Source: Catonia carolina (taxonomy: Eukaryota > Arthropoda > Insecta > Hemiptera > Achilidae). Taken from it: a DNA stretch of 64,000 nucleotides. Location of the stretch: the NCBI GenBank assembly GCA_035578175.1, contig JAQMRL010000022.1:3038001-3102000 (forward strand), written 5' to 3'. The notes under the pieces were generated by a model. The model did no database searches. It worked only from the letters and a program-made list of their open reading frames with translations, and had not been told where the DNA came from. The position numbers and the translations under genes were made by a program. This document shows, in pieces, positions 1 to 10,926 of this stretch; positions within the stretch are counted from its first letter, which is position 1; each line of letters begins with the position of its first letter.

Positions 1-122
1 TAAGAGCTGGAATGTCATCATAAGTATCTATTCTTTGAAATTTACAATTTAAAACTTTATTTTGTATAAAAAAGGGTCATAATGGTACCAAAAAGTTACA
101 AGTGGTTGCTCAAATAACATTG
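1..122. repeat. Direct repeat DR-A, copy 1
   Basis: This 122-bp stretch recurs at 951-1072 with only about 4 mismatches, and similarity ends abruptly on the right of both copies. The left end is cut by the window edge. It carries no ORF. It could be the end of a longer dispersed or tandem repeat. Confidence 0.8.
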
Positions 123-950
123 AAATTAAGTTATCAGTTCACCTGGGCAACGGAGATATCCTTCAAACATAATGTGCCAAATATCCAGATTTGAAAGATA
201 TAAAGACCAAAAAGGAAGAGTTAAATAACTTAGATATTAGATAAGTTAAAATTTAGATCTAGTTATCTAAGATGAATTGGCTGCTGAGAAGAAAATCACA
301 TTTGTCTTAAGAGAATAAACTATTATTATACAAAAGTTGGGTGGAGCCTGGCTGGACGTACAACATCCAACAATAGGACACTTCCTGTGTCCTAGCATGT
401 TGGAAGTAACATCCAGATGATCTACCTGTTTTAGAAAAAAATATTGGAACTATCTCCAGTTTTTCCTAAATGGAAAATTTTTTCTGTATCAACAATTAGT
501 GAAAAAAGTTTTAAAAAATCTGTCAGAAGTATTCAATTGTTATGAAAGCTATTTAAATTCATATGGATTAATTTGCTAGATAATAGTGACTAACTGTGGC
601 GTTAAAAAATTTTTTTTGGAACTACCAGAATAATAAAATGTTTTGCAATTAATATAAATATATGTATATATTAGCATGACAATAAAACTCATTAAATAAT
701 TAATTAAAATATGAAAATAATTAATGAAAAATTAATTCCCTTTATAAAAAAAAAATGTAGTCCATGACTACATTGAATTACTACGGGTTTGTCATTACTG
801 AGTGACTAAACTTCACAATTCTAATTAACTCATTTAAAACATACTTTGATTATTAACTATCAAACAGATTGTAAACAATATACCTAAGAAAACAAATTAG
901 AACTGTAAGTCGTATTTACGGGTTTCAGTAAACGTACCAACGTAGAATGT

Positions 951-1072
951 TAAGAATTGGAATGTCATCATAAGTACCTATTCTTTGAAATTTACAATTT
1001 AAAACTTTATTTTGTATAAAAAAGGGTCATAATGGTACCGAAAAGTTACAAGTGGTTGCTCAAATAACATTG
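951..1072. repeat. Direct repeat DR-A, copy 2
   Basis: Second copy of the 122-bp repeat at the start of the window, offset by exactly 950 bases. The copies agree at about 97% of positions, so the duplication is fairly young. The ~830 bases between the copies are AT-rich with no credible ORF. A 7-bp-stem hairpin (AGGACAC / GTGTCCT) lies at 375-393. Confidence 0.8.
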
Positions 1073-1095
1073 TAGTTTTGTTATAAATGTCATAA

Positions 1096-1200
1096 AATAC
1101 TGTGACAATATAGAAAAGGAAAGAGTGTTCGAGAATGACCGCGAGTTTGAAAATGTTAACGTAAATAATAAGAGTAATAAATAGGGTTTTCCGAGTAATA
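1096..1200 (+). repeat. Dispersed repeat DR-B, copy 1
   Basis: It shares a run of motifs in the same order with the last ~115 bases of the window (63887-64000): TGTGACAATAT, GAAAAGGAAAGA, TTCGAGA, AATGTTAAC, AATAATAAGAGTAATA. It directly follows DR-A copy 2. It is non-coding and its class is unknown. Confidence 0.55.
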
Positions 1201-1429
1201 GTTAAAAATATTATGTGTAATATTTAATGTTCTTTTATAGTACAGGTAGTACAGGTTTTTTGTTGCACGGGTATTGTGAGACCCCGATACCTATTTAGAT
1301 ACTTGGCCTTTTTGTAACACATTGTATTCAGTTAAACGTTTATTCTGAATAATTTTTGTAAGTTTTATTAGGTAAATTGGTTAAGTTATTTATTGTATTA
1401 GTTAATATAATCAATTTGTTACTTATTAA

Positions 1430-1732
1430 ACAGAACAGGCTTATTAAACGGAACAGAAGAGGCAGAGGTGTAAAAGACACTAATCAGAGTTATCTCCTCT
1501 GAAAGTAATGAATTTCATTTTACAGCCAGACCCTGTGGTGAATGAAGTGAAAGTGTCATTTGCAGAGTGGAAAATATGTGATTTTCAGAGGGCCCGGCAT
1601 TCTGATAAGCGTAGTTTTTCACTCAGTGAGGAAGGCAATTGTAAACCACCTCACTCCTCGTTTTACTTAGTAAAACGTCTAAAGGTTCAAACCAGCCTTT
1701 CGGCTGTTGACCGAAACAACAACAACACATAT
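1430..1732 (+). repeat. R1 retroposon copy a (5'-truncated)
   Basis: Copy of the AAC-tailed family R1. It contains the shared core (GTGGTGAATGAAGTGAAAGT, CCTCACTCCTCGTTTTACTT), the 3' hairpin region AGCCTTTCGGCTGTTGACC, and ends in AACAACAACAAC. The first ~100 bp of the full-length copies (50747 and 12913) are missing. It holds a 75-codon open frame from 1508 to 1735. That frame is broken in the other copies, so I treat it as chance or relict coding. Confidence 0.8.
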
Positions 1733-2744
1733 TAAATAATTTAATTGTAATTTACTTGTAGATTTTAGTCACTTATTTAATTAATTGTAATTTTTAGTTG
1801 TAATAAATACTTGTAATTCTAAACTTTAGTATGCTAATTATTTAATTTACATAGATTCCGAAACGGACCTTAGAGATAAGTGACACAATACTTTCTAAAG
1901 TTGAAAATAGTCCTACTGAAAGTAATAAAGTGAATGAACCGTAAATATCTGCTTATTGGAAAATTTTGCATAGGATGCTGGAATCTTTATTTGACTATGT
2001 GGTATAGTCAACGAAAATTCAGTGCAAAATTCATCCCTTCCTACTTACGTCAAATGTATTTAATTATGCGAAATCCAATCACCATTAATCTACAAAGGTA
2101 CGATACATACTGTTTTACACCCTACAGTTAACATTTCCGTTTGGAAATAAAGGTTCCTCCAGTTTATTAAAACTATAAAAAACTGAAATAAATTTTACTG
2201 AGAACAGTACATACCTTTTCTTGTACTTAGTCTATTGTGAAATAATTTTAAATTATTACTTATCTAATTAATAAGTATGTCGTGGAGATAAAAACCTTAT
2301 TTATTTAAAAATTAAATTTGTTAGAATAAACTTATTGTTCGTTCAACATTAACTAACGAAATCTTTAGGTGTAACACCAGTGATATAAACTTTTCCGATT
2401 CCACGCTTCTATTAAGTAAATTGATAATAACTGAGAAAGAAACTAAACTTATCCAAACTTTATCTGAAATATAAATTATTAGGCCACTACTAGTTAGTTC
2501 TTATTTAAATTAAAAAAACTTTTAAAGTAAATTAAATATAAGTTTGTTTTCTTAAGATGAGCCTGTTCCTGATCAAGAAAACTCGGAAGTTTAATAGAAT
2601 AGACTACACTTTTGATTATCATGCTAAATGAAATGCCTTTCAAAGTTTTAACTACAGACACCTTCAAAATGATAATCGTGTTTAGTGTTACGAATCTGAA
2701 ATTTCTGACTAAACCGTGAAGGAAAAGAATCAATAAACATTGTA
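1733..2744. other. AT-rich stretch without recognised features
   Basis: About 1 kb of AT-rich DNA. Short ORFs (for example 1934-2131) have no family signature and look like chance. No repeat shared with the rest of the window was seen. Confidence 0.6.
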
Positions 2745-2795
2745 TTAGGTGTTGAGTTGTAAGGCGGTCGCGAATTGGCTTGGTGCCATGGCGTA
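2745..2795 (-). CDS. Candidate small terminal coding exon, unknown gene
   Basis: On the minus strand a strong splice acceptor (TATTTTTGTTTTGTCCGCAG, a long pyrimidine tract ending in CAG) is followed by 16 codons and a TAA stop: YAMAPSQFATALQLNT. The segment is clearly GC-richer than its surroundings, and base composition drops back to AT-rich right at the stop. That pattern suggests the last exon of a host gene transcribed leftward. The other two frames are also open for 40 or more codons, so the phase is not certain. No family is recognised and no partner exon is identified, so this could be chance. Confidence 0.3.
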   Translation of the reverse strand, partial: YAMAPSQFATALQLNT

Positions 2796-3190
2796 CTGCG
2801 GACAAAACAAAAATACATAATAACCTACAGACCACGGTAGAAAAGTAAGGTTATATCTACTAAACTGAATGAAAACATTTCACTATTTTTATACATTAAA
2901 ATTATTGCAATCCATTTTCGAATATTATTGAACCACTTCTCAGGTTATTCCGGCAATTTCATATTCCAATGCTTTTAAATAAATTGAATTGAATTTACAG
3001 TTTATTTCTCATTGATAACGTATTTCAATTGAATAAACAATAAAAATTATACTGAGAAAATTTTATTGAATTTAATATTGTTATAAAATTATAGTGACGT
3101 GCAGAAATAAAACTTAAATAAGTCATGCAATGAAAAATATAAACAGCTCATTTTTTGTTAGAATTCTGTTTTACTGATGGAATGAAAATA

Positions 3191-3233
3191 CGAGGGTAGG
3201 CTGATAAGTAATGCACACATGCTTGTAGAAGAC
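3191..3233 (+). repeat. mariner left terminal inverted repeat
   Basis: 43 bp, identical in reverse complement to 4496-4538. It is preceded by the TA target dinucleotide at 3189-3190. Weaker complementarity continues a few bases inward. This is the expected transposase binding site. Confidence 0.97.
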
Positions 3234-3305
3234 GAACAAAAAGAAATAGCAAGATGGGGTAAATAACAAATTAAAGTACAAATCTTAACCTACCAAATTA
3301 TCTAT

Positions 3306-4460
3306 TTATTTTTCAATATAGTCACCGTTAAGCATTACACATTTCTCCCAACGTTTAACAAGTTTTTTCATTCCGTCACTGAAAAATTCTTCCGACTTTC
3401 CTCGAACCCAGGACGCAATAGCTGCCTTCACCTCATTGTCCGAGCTGTAATGATTACCCTTAAGGTCTCTCTTCAGTAGAGGAAAAAAATAAAAATCGCA
3501 AGGCGCAAGGTCGGGAGAATACGGAGGGTGTAAAATTGGTTGAAACTTCAGGTTTCTCAGAGCCTCTCCAGTTGCACGCGAAGTGTGTGGACGAGCATTG
3601 TCGTGTTGCAAAATTATTGGCGCCAGGTTGCCTCTAACACGACAAACTCGACGTCGGAGGTGTTTCAGAGTCTGTATATACTGAGCAGAATTTACCGTTG
3701 CCCCTCGTTCCAGATAATCAGTCACATAAACTCGGCGAGCATCCCAAAACACAGTCAAAAGAATTTTTTTTGCGGACGGTTGTGTTTTGAACTTTTTCAC
3801 AACAGGAGAATGTGGATGACGATATTCAGCGCTCTGCCTTTTTTCTTCGGGATCGTAATGATGAACCCATGACTCGTCCCCCGTCACAATATTCAAAAGA
3901 AAGTCGTCTCCTTCGTCACGGTAGCGCTTCAAAAGTTGTTCACAGCATTCCAATCGACGCTGTTTATTCTCGTCTGTCAGACGGCGTGGTACCCATCGTG
4001 CACAGATTTTACGGTATCCCAATTGTTCAATAATGAAGCCAACACGTTCCTTAGATATTCCAATTTGGTTTGCGATACGCTGTTGAGTGATTCGCCGGTC
4101 ATTTTGAATCAAATCATCGATGAGTTTGCGACGATTATCGTCTGAGGCAGTGATTGGTCGTCCACTGCGTGTTTTGTCAACAATTAAGGCTTTTCCAGGT
4201 TGGCAATCACGAAATTTTATTACCCAACGATTCACAGTAGACCTATCAACAGTATCGTCACAATAAACAGCCTTTAAACGACGATAAATCTCACTAGGAT
4301 TCACTTTCTCAGCAGTTAAAAATTCGATAACAGCGCGTTGTTTAATTCTCGTTGACATAGCACCAGAACACGACGCCATACTTCCACTACTCAAAACAAA
4401 CTGAATGAAAGCAACGCCTTCAAACTGCGCAGGCTTGTAGAGGAGAAATAGTACTTCCAC
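3306..4460 (-). CDS. Mariner transposase (intact)
   Basis: This 384-residue frame catalyses cut-and-paste transposition of the surrounding element and would act in the nucleus. The N-terminal part (about 35-150) has the paired helix-turn-helix pattern of mariner transposases. WVPRRL at 156-161 corresponds to the linker motif usually written WVPHEL. The catalytic triad is complete: D195 in TGDESW, D287 in QHDNARPHT and D322 in YSPDLAPCDF. The last two are separated by 34 residues, which is the D,D34D signature of mariner rather than Tc1. The family's usual length is about 345-355 residues. Met28 (codon at 4379) or Met35 (4358, MSTRIKQRAVIEFL) is therefore a likelier true start than the first ATG at 4460, which leaves only ~35 bases of leader after the inverted repeat. 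No stops or frameshifts are present. It is unrelated to the LINE genes around it. Confidence 0.95.
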   Translation of the reverse strand: MEVLFLLYKPAQFEGVAFIQFVLSSGSMASCSGAMSTRIKQRAVIEFLTAEKVNPSEIYRRLKAVYCDDTVDRSTVNRWVIKFRDCQPGKALIVDKTRSGRPITASDDNRRKLIDDLIQNDRRITQQRIANQIGISKERVGFIIEQLGYRKICARWVPRRLTDENKQRRLECCEQLLKRYRDEGDDFLLNIVTGDESWVHHYDPEEKRQSAEYRHPHSPVVKKFKTQPSAKKILLTVFWDARRVYVTDYLERGATVNSAQYIQTLKHLRRRVCRVRGNLAPIILQHDNARPHTSRATGEALRNLKFQPILHPPYSPDLAPCDFYFFPLLKRDLKGNHYSSDNEVKAAIASWVRGKSEEFFSDGMKKLVKRWEKCVMLNGDYIEK

Positions 4461-4495
4461 ATGCCACCAGGCGCGCTACTGAAGTTTATTTAGTT

Positions 4496-4538
4496 GTCTT
4501 CTACAAGCATGTGTGCATTACTTATCAGCCTACCCTCG
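4496..4538 (-). repeat. mariner right terminal inverted repeat
   Basis: Perfect reverse complement of 3191-3233, followed by TA at 4539-4540. It lies just upstream of the transposase reading frame, so transposase binding here could also influence its promoter. Confidence 0.97.
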
Positions 4539-4540
4539 TA

Positions 4541-5229
4541 TTACTATGTTTATGTTTAGTGTAAACTTTAAAGCATAAAAATTATTTTTAATTCATCAAC
4601 AAAACGAACAGTACTGAGTAAATTTTATGGTATATTGATCTTAAAATTGAGATACATATCTAGCTTGATTTTACGGGACACTGAGATAATATATTTTCAA
4701 AAGGAAAGTAACAATAGAAAATATGAGTAGGAATCAGTTTCATATAAAAACAGTACATCCTAAATTACTATTTAAATTTATAAGACTTTAGTAAAGGAAA
4801 ACGTGATTTTATTTTACCTGACCTTCACTTCATTTTGTAATTATGAATTTGTACAAATAATATCAATAAAACATACAAAATTAATGGGCCCGTTTGTAAT
4901 ATCAAGAAAAACATTTCAGAACACTAAGATGGTAAAGAGAGTGAAAAATAAAATAAAGTCAAACATCCATCAACCATTAACCTCTCTGATATCTGAAAAA
5001 AAGTAAAATACGTAAATTATTATAATTTGATTAATGTACCTAGAAGGCAATCCAAATAAATGAATTACCTCAACCTTGAATTTTGAGTTAAATTAATGCC
5101 TAATAAACTGATTGCTAATTATTTTGATGTTCGTATAATCAATACGAATATTTATTTATTTTATTTTAGCTTTTTATTTGTTATCGGGAACTGTACTTTG
5201 TTGACAACTACCCAATTTGATCGCTGCTT
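4541..5229. other. AT-rich flank without recognised features
   Basis: About 0.7 kb of low-complexity AT-rich DNA. The 67-codon frame at 4803-5006 has no recognisable motif and skewed AT-driven composition, so it is not called as a gene. Confidence 0.6.
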
Positions 5230-5420
5230 TTTACTGTATTTTTTTTGACGTGGATTAGACATGAGTTTGAACAGGGACCCCCAGTAGAGTTTGTTCATGG
5301 ATGGCTGTCAGCTGATCACCATACAAAGTCGCTTGCCCAACCGGTGTTACTTAACAAATAATAGCGACTTTCTACCAGCTGACTGACTGGGCTGGCCCGA
5401 AGGCCACGAATATTTAGCAC
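5230..5420. other. GC-richer island of unknown nature
   Basis: About 190 bp with markedly higher GC than its surroundings, containing CAGCTGATCACC, GCGACTTTCTACCAGCTGAC and the GGCC palindrome GGCTGGCCCGAAGGCC. Short frames on both strands are interrupted. It resembles an old transposon fragment more than an exon. No second copy occurs in the window. Confidence 0.3.
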
Positions 5421-5770
5421 TGAAATCTGAAATTCTTTGTTTTAATGTCTTTATTAATATCTAAAAAAGTTTTTTCATGTGTACAGGGGTACTTTGACTT
5501 CAGATAGTTCATGATGAAAATTTTGATGTTGGGATTTACAAAAATATCCTAAATTTGTATTCAATATGTTCGAATGGACTTTATGACTGATTTATACAGA
5601 TTTATTAAAAACAAGATTTTAACTATACACGACTATAATGTGAGTGAATCGAATTTAATGTAATTAGTCAGTGATACATGGTAGTAAAATGAGACCTACT
5701 ATACCAGCAGATTACATAGCACATAAGAAAACTGATATTCACTCAAGCAAGAAACAATTTTTTTCGTAAA

Positions 5771-6029
5771 GGTCGTTTCAGGGCTACAAAAAATAATTAT
5801 TTTTTATCACAAAGTCAGCTGATTATATGACTTAAATATTTAACAGCAGAAGAGGAAGGGGTGTATAAGACACTAGTCACAGTTATCTTTTCTAAGAGTA
5901 ACGAATTTCACTATACAGCCAGCCTCTGTGATGGATGAATTGAAGGTAATTTGCAGGGTGGAAAGTAAACGCTTTTCGGAGGGCCTGACATGATTATAAG
6001 AATATTCTTTTAACTCAGGAAGATATTAG
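5771..6029 (+). repeat. R1 retroposon copy b (diverged)
   Basis: It begins near the R1 motif CAGGGCTACAAAAAA and contains diverged versions of the R1 core (GAAGAGGAAGGGGTGTATAA, GGAGGGCCTGACATG). The 3' third and the AAC tail are missing. It is followed almost immediately by copy c in the same orientation, either a tandem duplication or an insertion of one R1 next to another. Confidence 0.7.
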
Positions 6030-6042
6030 TGCGTTAGTAAGT

Positions 6043-6398
6043 CGTTCCAGGGCTATAAAAAATAGTTCTATTTCTAATCACAATAGCCAATATAGCTGAA
6101 AAATGTAAAACCAGAAGAGGTAGAGGTGTAAAAGACACTTGTGAGAGTTATATCCTCTGAGAGTAATGGATTTCACTATACAGCCAGATTCTATGGTGAA
6201 TGAAGTGAAGGTGTCATTTACAGGAGAGAAAGTAGATGATTTTCAGAGGGCCTGGCGTGCTGATAAGTATTTTTTTCACTCTGTGAAGAAAGCAAATTGT
6301 AAACCACCTCACTCCTCGTTTTACTTAGAAACCCTCTAGAGGTTCAAACCAGACTTTCGGCTGTTGACCTAAACAACAACAACAACAACAACAACAAC
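6043..6398 (+). repeat. R1 retroposon copy c, with long AAC tail
   Basis: Nearly complete R1 copy from CCAGGGCTATAAAAAATAG through the core to the 3' end AGACTTTCGGCTGTTGACC. It ends in an unusually long run of AAC units (about 6372-6398), which supports AAC as the retroposition tail of the family. Confidence 0.8.
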
Positions 6399-6447
6399 TA
6401 ACAGCTGTTTTGTGGTGACCACCGTACAGGTAGACCGACTCGGTGGG
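6399..6447 (-). repeat. Fragment of tRNA-like SINE head
   Basis: Reverse complement of this ~50 bp (GAGTCGGTCTACCTGTACGG, then a GGTCACCAC motif) resembles the head of the SINE at 46685-46938 (GTTGGTCTAGTTGTAGAATG, then GGTCGCCACGAG). It abuts the AAC tail of R1 copy c. It is short and diverged. Confidence 0.35.
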
Positions 6448-7879
6448 TTAGTTTTATATATAAATTTTTAATAGTAAACCTTAAATAAAAATAGACAAAC
6501 ATGTAAGTAAACATTACAATTCTGATTACCTGTATAGTTAAGGCACAAAATCTTTTACGATTTTAACGTCTGGTAAAAAACAAATGGAAGAAATTAACGT
6601 TAACATTGTTAAATCGTATGTATATTATAAAGCGTTGTAGACTACTACAACCAAGCAGTTTTGTATGGTACCGCGACACGTACTAAAATGTCATTCGTTT
6701 TGCATAATCACTGTTTACAGGAGGATGAGGCTAAAACCAGTCCATTTCATTAAAAATCTATACATTCACTTAATCCACATTTTTCAGATTACAGTTAGCG
6801 ACTTCCTAAAAATAAAAAAGTTAATTCCTAAAAAGTTAGATTCAGTGAAATTAAATTCGATGTAATTAAATGTAAAGGTATTAATCTACACAATAGAGTG
6901 AAATACTAAACAATAGTATTATGCCATTGAATAGATCACACCGTTTTGTCTCAATCGCTAAACTATCCTTACGAAACATATATATATTTATACTGTCGAT
7001 TCCGGATAATTGGTCCACTGGTTAATTGGAGTAGCCGGTTTTTTGGAACAGTTCTTTAATAAACAAAAACAGAACAGGATTTTACATTGATAAAACTCCG
7101 TTTATTCAGTCCATATTTCCGTTTATTGGGGCCAATCTGATGTATGTACATACAATATTTATGTTTAATTAAAACTATTTCAGGCCAGCGACGAACAACC
7201 CGTGGTTCTAAGCGGCAAGATAAGATAATAGGAAACAGTAATCATCAGTCATAACGGGGATGTTATTTACAGTACAATGTGTAGGCTACGTAATCGTTAT
7301 TGCACAAATTTCAATGAGTCATGTCCACTAGTTATGCCCAACCTAATAAGCTGTACAGCCTTCTTGCAACATATGGTTAGTTGTCACTTGTCATACGTAC
7401 ATAGAACTTTCGTAATTCCAAGCTTCTCATCAGTTTTTGTGATTTCATCAGTGTATTGTAACACACTATTTTTCGAGTCTGATTGTTTTGTTATCTGCAA
7501 GCATACTTTTTTATTTTATTTTAACTTTCATTCGTTTCACACATTTTGTTGACATTTTTGTACGTAGGCTTACAGTACCGTACCTAATATCAACGTCTTT
7601 GTGAGTTAAATGCCGCGTAACGATATGACTGTGTGAACGAAGAAAGTTTCTCGACAAAATAAAAACGTATCCGCCTAACTTAAGCCAACGGAAACTATCG
7701 GAACTAACCGGTGTACCATAAAATTATCATAGCTTGATTGTGCTTTAAAAAAATAAAATACGCCAAGAGTGGCCATTAAAAGATCATGGAACATCTTAAA
7801 AAAATAAAACATGAAGGATCCACTAGTTGAGAAGCGTTGAATGAATGGTTCACCATTGTAACTTCGCAAGGTGTTAGTG
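6448..7879. other. Mostly featureless AT-rich DNA with a possible pogo/Tigger end
   Basis: About 1.4 kb. At 6997-7060 the motifs CCGGATAATTGG and TTAATTGG resemble terminal sequences of pogo/Tigger-type MITEs, but no opposite end was found. The 66- and 91-codon frames at 6665 and 7277 have no motifs. A short GC-rich patch after a possible acceptor at 7183 is discussed under rejected items. Confidence 0.45.
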
Positions 7880-8065
7880 TCAGCATGCACATACACATAC
7901 AGACATACACACACGCACACATACACACACAAACCACTAAAAAAATATTATTTGGGTCAAGGAGGTCTAAAAACGTGAATATTTGTTGAAAGCCCGATTT
8001 TGAAAAATCGGCACGAAAACAATATTATCCTTTCTATATATATCCATACTGGCAAGATACAGTAA
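7880..8065 (-). mobile_element. HINE-like element, fragment B1
   Basis: Partial copy of the ~1-kb HINE/DINE-like family. It runs from the CA microsatellite through the conserved GGTCTAAAAACGTGAATATT and GATTTTGAAAAATCG to the terminal motif GGCAAGATACAGTAA, a diverged GGCAAGAGAAAGTAA. The inner ~700 bp are absent. The 85-codon minus-strand frame at 7675-7932 mostly reads through the repeat and is not a gene. Confidence 0.75.
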
Positions 8066-9754
8066 TAAAAGCTATTATTGTCTTTCAGAAATAAATATAG
8101 TGTCCAATATAATTATACGCTTAAAAATTGAAGTATTCTTGGATTTAGAGCTTTATTTCTGCTTCACAGTTAGCCTAGTTGACTCTTCCTAGCAGAAAAT
8201 CATCTCAATAGTATTTGAAAGAAAATAATAAACTGTCATCGTTATATTATTTATGTATTTACATTAGACAGATAATTGCTTACGGTAAAATATTGCATCT
8301 AACACTTCTGCATGAGAAACGTGTTGAGTTGCTGTATTTTTTAATATGATTTTCATTCTCATTCATTGGTTTCCTCAACTGTCATAGGCAATAAACAATA
8401 AATAAATAAATAAAAAAAAGAGAAATAAATAATAAAAATTAATAAATAAATATATGTTATCGATAAAATATTAATAACAAGTAATATAGGGTACATAATA
8501 ACAGAAGATATTTTGGTGCGTCATAAAGTATTTTTGTGTATTTATATTTACAATTCTGCGTGTTAAAAATATGCTTCACCTTCCGTGGGAAACGGTGACT
8601 GCAGTTAGTTCTATATTCAAAATGGATTTAAAGTATTAAAACAAATTTCAGTGCTCATTATAATGTAAAATAGAAAGTTTCATAAAACAAACGCTGGTTT
8701 TAAAACAAAAGATTTTGAAATGTGAGAAATTGTACGCATTTAGTGCATTCATGTTAATTTAGGATTAAAGCGTTGAAATATCCCTCAAACGTACTGCTCA
8801 GATTCATAAATCGTGAATTCTCATTTTTTCATAAACATCAGAGCCCACATTTTTTTAAAAAACATTCACACCCACGAGTTGAATAATACTTTTAATTCCC
8901 TGGAATATAAAATACAAAATTATAACGTTCTCGTTGCATTTTGAATTTCTCTAGAGTAATTTTCAGGAAATTTAAATTTTCTTTTGCTAATTTATTTATT
9001 TACACAGTATGAAAAAACACATTTGAAATATTAGAATAATTTGATTTTGTAGTAATGTGAAAGTTTCGTAAAATGAACTAATTTTATAAATGAAACCTTT
9101 ACTCACACGAATTCTTTGCATTTACTTTTTTAAATCTCTTTCAAAAATTTTGGGTATAAACACAAACAACGATATGTAACATTTAGAATTTTGAAACTAC
9201 ATTTCCTTCTATATTTCCAAAATTAGGGAGAGATATAGAATAATTTAAAAAAAATACGCCTCCTCTGAAGAACGCATGGAAAGAAACGATATCAGAAATC
9301 AAATAATTAATATTAATTACTAGTCACTTAACCTGGAAATTCTTAAAATTATTGACATAAAAAAATTGTACGAACATCTGGACCTAAAGCGGTTGTTAAA
9401 ATGTCGGGGTTTCTATGAAATGAGCAGTGACCCCATTTGTGTATCAATGACTTAAAAAAATCTTTCAGTTGGATATAATTCACTAGAGACAGCCAAAATT
9501 GCACAAAAAATTCGAATTACTAAAATTCCTGAATTTTTACCTTCGTAGATCAACAAGATATGAAATCTATCAGTATGAAATCCATGCAAATTTAGCTATA
9601 TGTACACATATAAGACATTCAAATATTGGAACAAGCATATAACATGACCTTAAATTCTTAAGTTCTGTCAAGGGTTGCACATGACTAGGCAGAATTAGAA
9701 ATTAATTGATAATTTTTCCACTCAACGAAAATATACAAATTGTATCGTGCCCAA
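8066..9754. other. Featureless AT-rich DNA
   Basis: About 1.7 kb with A/T-rich simple sequence (an AAAT-type run near 8395-8455). No ORF with recognisable protein content, no shared repeat and no strong hairpin was seen. Confidence 0.6.
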
Positions 9755-9874
9755 TGGGTCGATCCTTTTAATAGAATGCCAGAAAGCCGCTTGCCTAGTG
9801 TAGCGAGAAGATACAAACCAGTGGAAAGTAGAGATATTGGCAGGCCGAAGAAATTTGGGTGCCGGAACAGGTAG
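9755..9874 (+). pseudogene. LINE reverse-transcriptase ORF, C-terminal remnant
   Basis: Forty codons including a TAG stop read WVDPFNRMPESRLP, then RRYKPVESRDIGRPKK. This is the conserved tail of a family of non-LTR retrotransposon ORFs (WxGHVxRMPxxRLP and GRPKKRW). Upstream sequence no longer resembles the ORF, so this is a 5'-truncated, decayed copy. A purine-rich GGA/GAA repeat (about 9886-9950) follows the stop, as seen behind other copies of this LINE group here. The 91-codon minus-strand frame over it is an antisense shadow. Confidence 0.65.
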
Positions 9875-9885
9875 AAATGCCTAAC

Positions 9886-9950
9886 CAAGAGAAGGAGGAG
9901 GAGGAGGAGGAGAAGGATGAGGACAAGAATAAGAAGAAGGAAAAGAAGAA
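9886..9950 (+). repeat. Purine-rich GGA/GAA microsatellite
   Basis: Run of GGA, GAA and AAG triplets immediately downstream of the LINE C-terminal remnant. It probably grew from the 3' tail of that retrotransposon copy. Confidence 0.8.
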
Positions 9951-9959
9951 CATATAACA

Positions 9960-10926
9960 TGAAATATCAGAATTTCATGTTTTATCACCCTCTCGTACCA
10001 GAGAGTATGTTTTAATAATACTTTGAATTTTTTAGGCTTATAATTATTTTCCCGGTATTCTTAGTTTCAATAATACTTGAATTTTTCAGGGTATCACTGT
10101 AACATTATTAATAAGCTACAGAACTACAGCTCCTTAGTAAGACGAGCACAAGAAAAATTGTTTCTATAGGATATTGTCTGCTTTCAACTTCTTAGAAGAA
10201 AGTACTAAAATTTCGAATGGTTAAATATTTTTACGTACCACTTAGAGAATAAGCTTGTTGATTTTTAGAATTGTAGATATTTGGGAAGGGTTAAGTTATG
10301 GTTAAATTAACTAGCGAACCTTCCTAGGTAAAATCTAAAAAAAACGAGTGGTAACAACTGTTATTCCTCACGAATTAGAGACTAATACTTAAATAATTCA
10401 GTTTTTTTGTTCAGCCCTTAAGGGAAAAATTTCTTATGAGAATTTAAGATATCTGTGTCTCGGAAAGTTAAAAGGTTGGTGATAAGTGAGTGAATTAGTA
10501 ATGGCTTTTGAAATTATTTTGTACAGAAATTAAAATAATTATATTGCCTAATAATGTAAAACAATTCGTAAGATAAATTCATTGTATACAAAAACGCTGA
10601 CTTAACAACAAATACTTGCAAAATTTAAGTATTCTTTTAAGAAGTCTTCAACTCCTTTTCCACAGAATAACGACGCTATGCTACAGACTATTCAAGTAAC
10701 TTGCAATGTTAAAAAGCTATTTAAAAGTAATCGGCAATAGAAAACATTTAAGGTAAATACGTATACTAATAAAATATTTTTAAAACATCACGAATCCAGT
10801 TTAACCATTTAAACTGCTATAAGGAAGTGATTAAATCTTCGTTGTACTCAAGGTAGAGTTTCATCAGTTTTCTCTAAATCACTGATTTATGTATTTATAT
10901 CAGTAATTAATATGCACATAAATTAC
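9960..10926. other. Featureless AT-rich DNA
   Basis: About 1 kb without credible ORFs or repeats shared with other parts of the window. Confidence 0.6.

Larger units (their letters stand above)
3191..4538 (-). mobile_element. Full-length mariner transposon
   Basis: A 1,348-bp element bounded by perfect 43-bp terminal inverted repeats (3191-3233 and 4496-4538; outer end CGAGGGTAGGCTGATAAGTA) and flanked on both sides by TA (3189-3190 and 4539-4540), the canonical mariner target duplication. It encodes one uninterrupted transposase on the minus strand. Perfect repeats plus an intact ORF mean insertion was recent, or that the copy has stayed under selection. It is the least decayed mobile element in the window and could be autonomous. 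Confidence 0.97.

Noticed and set aside
1508..1735. 75-codon ORF inside R1 copy a
   Set aside because: The same region is broken by stops or frameshifts in other R1 copies, and no start context or homology is visible. Treated as part of the retroposon.
7184..7228. GC-rich 45 bases after CTATTTCAG, open for 14 codons then TAA
   Set aside because: Weak pyrimidine tract, very short, no poly-A signal or partner exon recognised.
9685..9960. Leucine-rich 91-codon minus-strand ORF
   Set aside because: It is the antisense of the GGA/GAA repeat and the LINE tail; the leucines come from the microsatellite.
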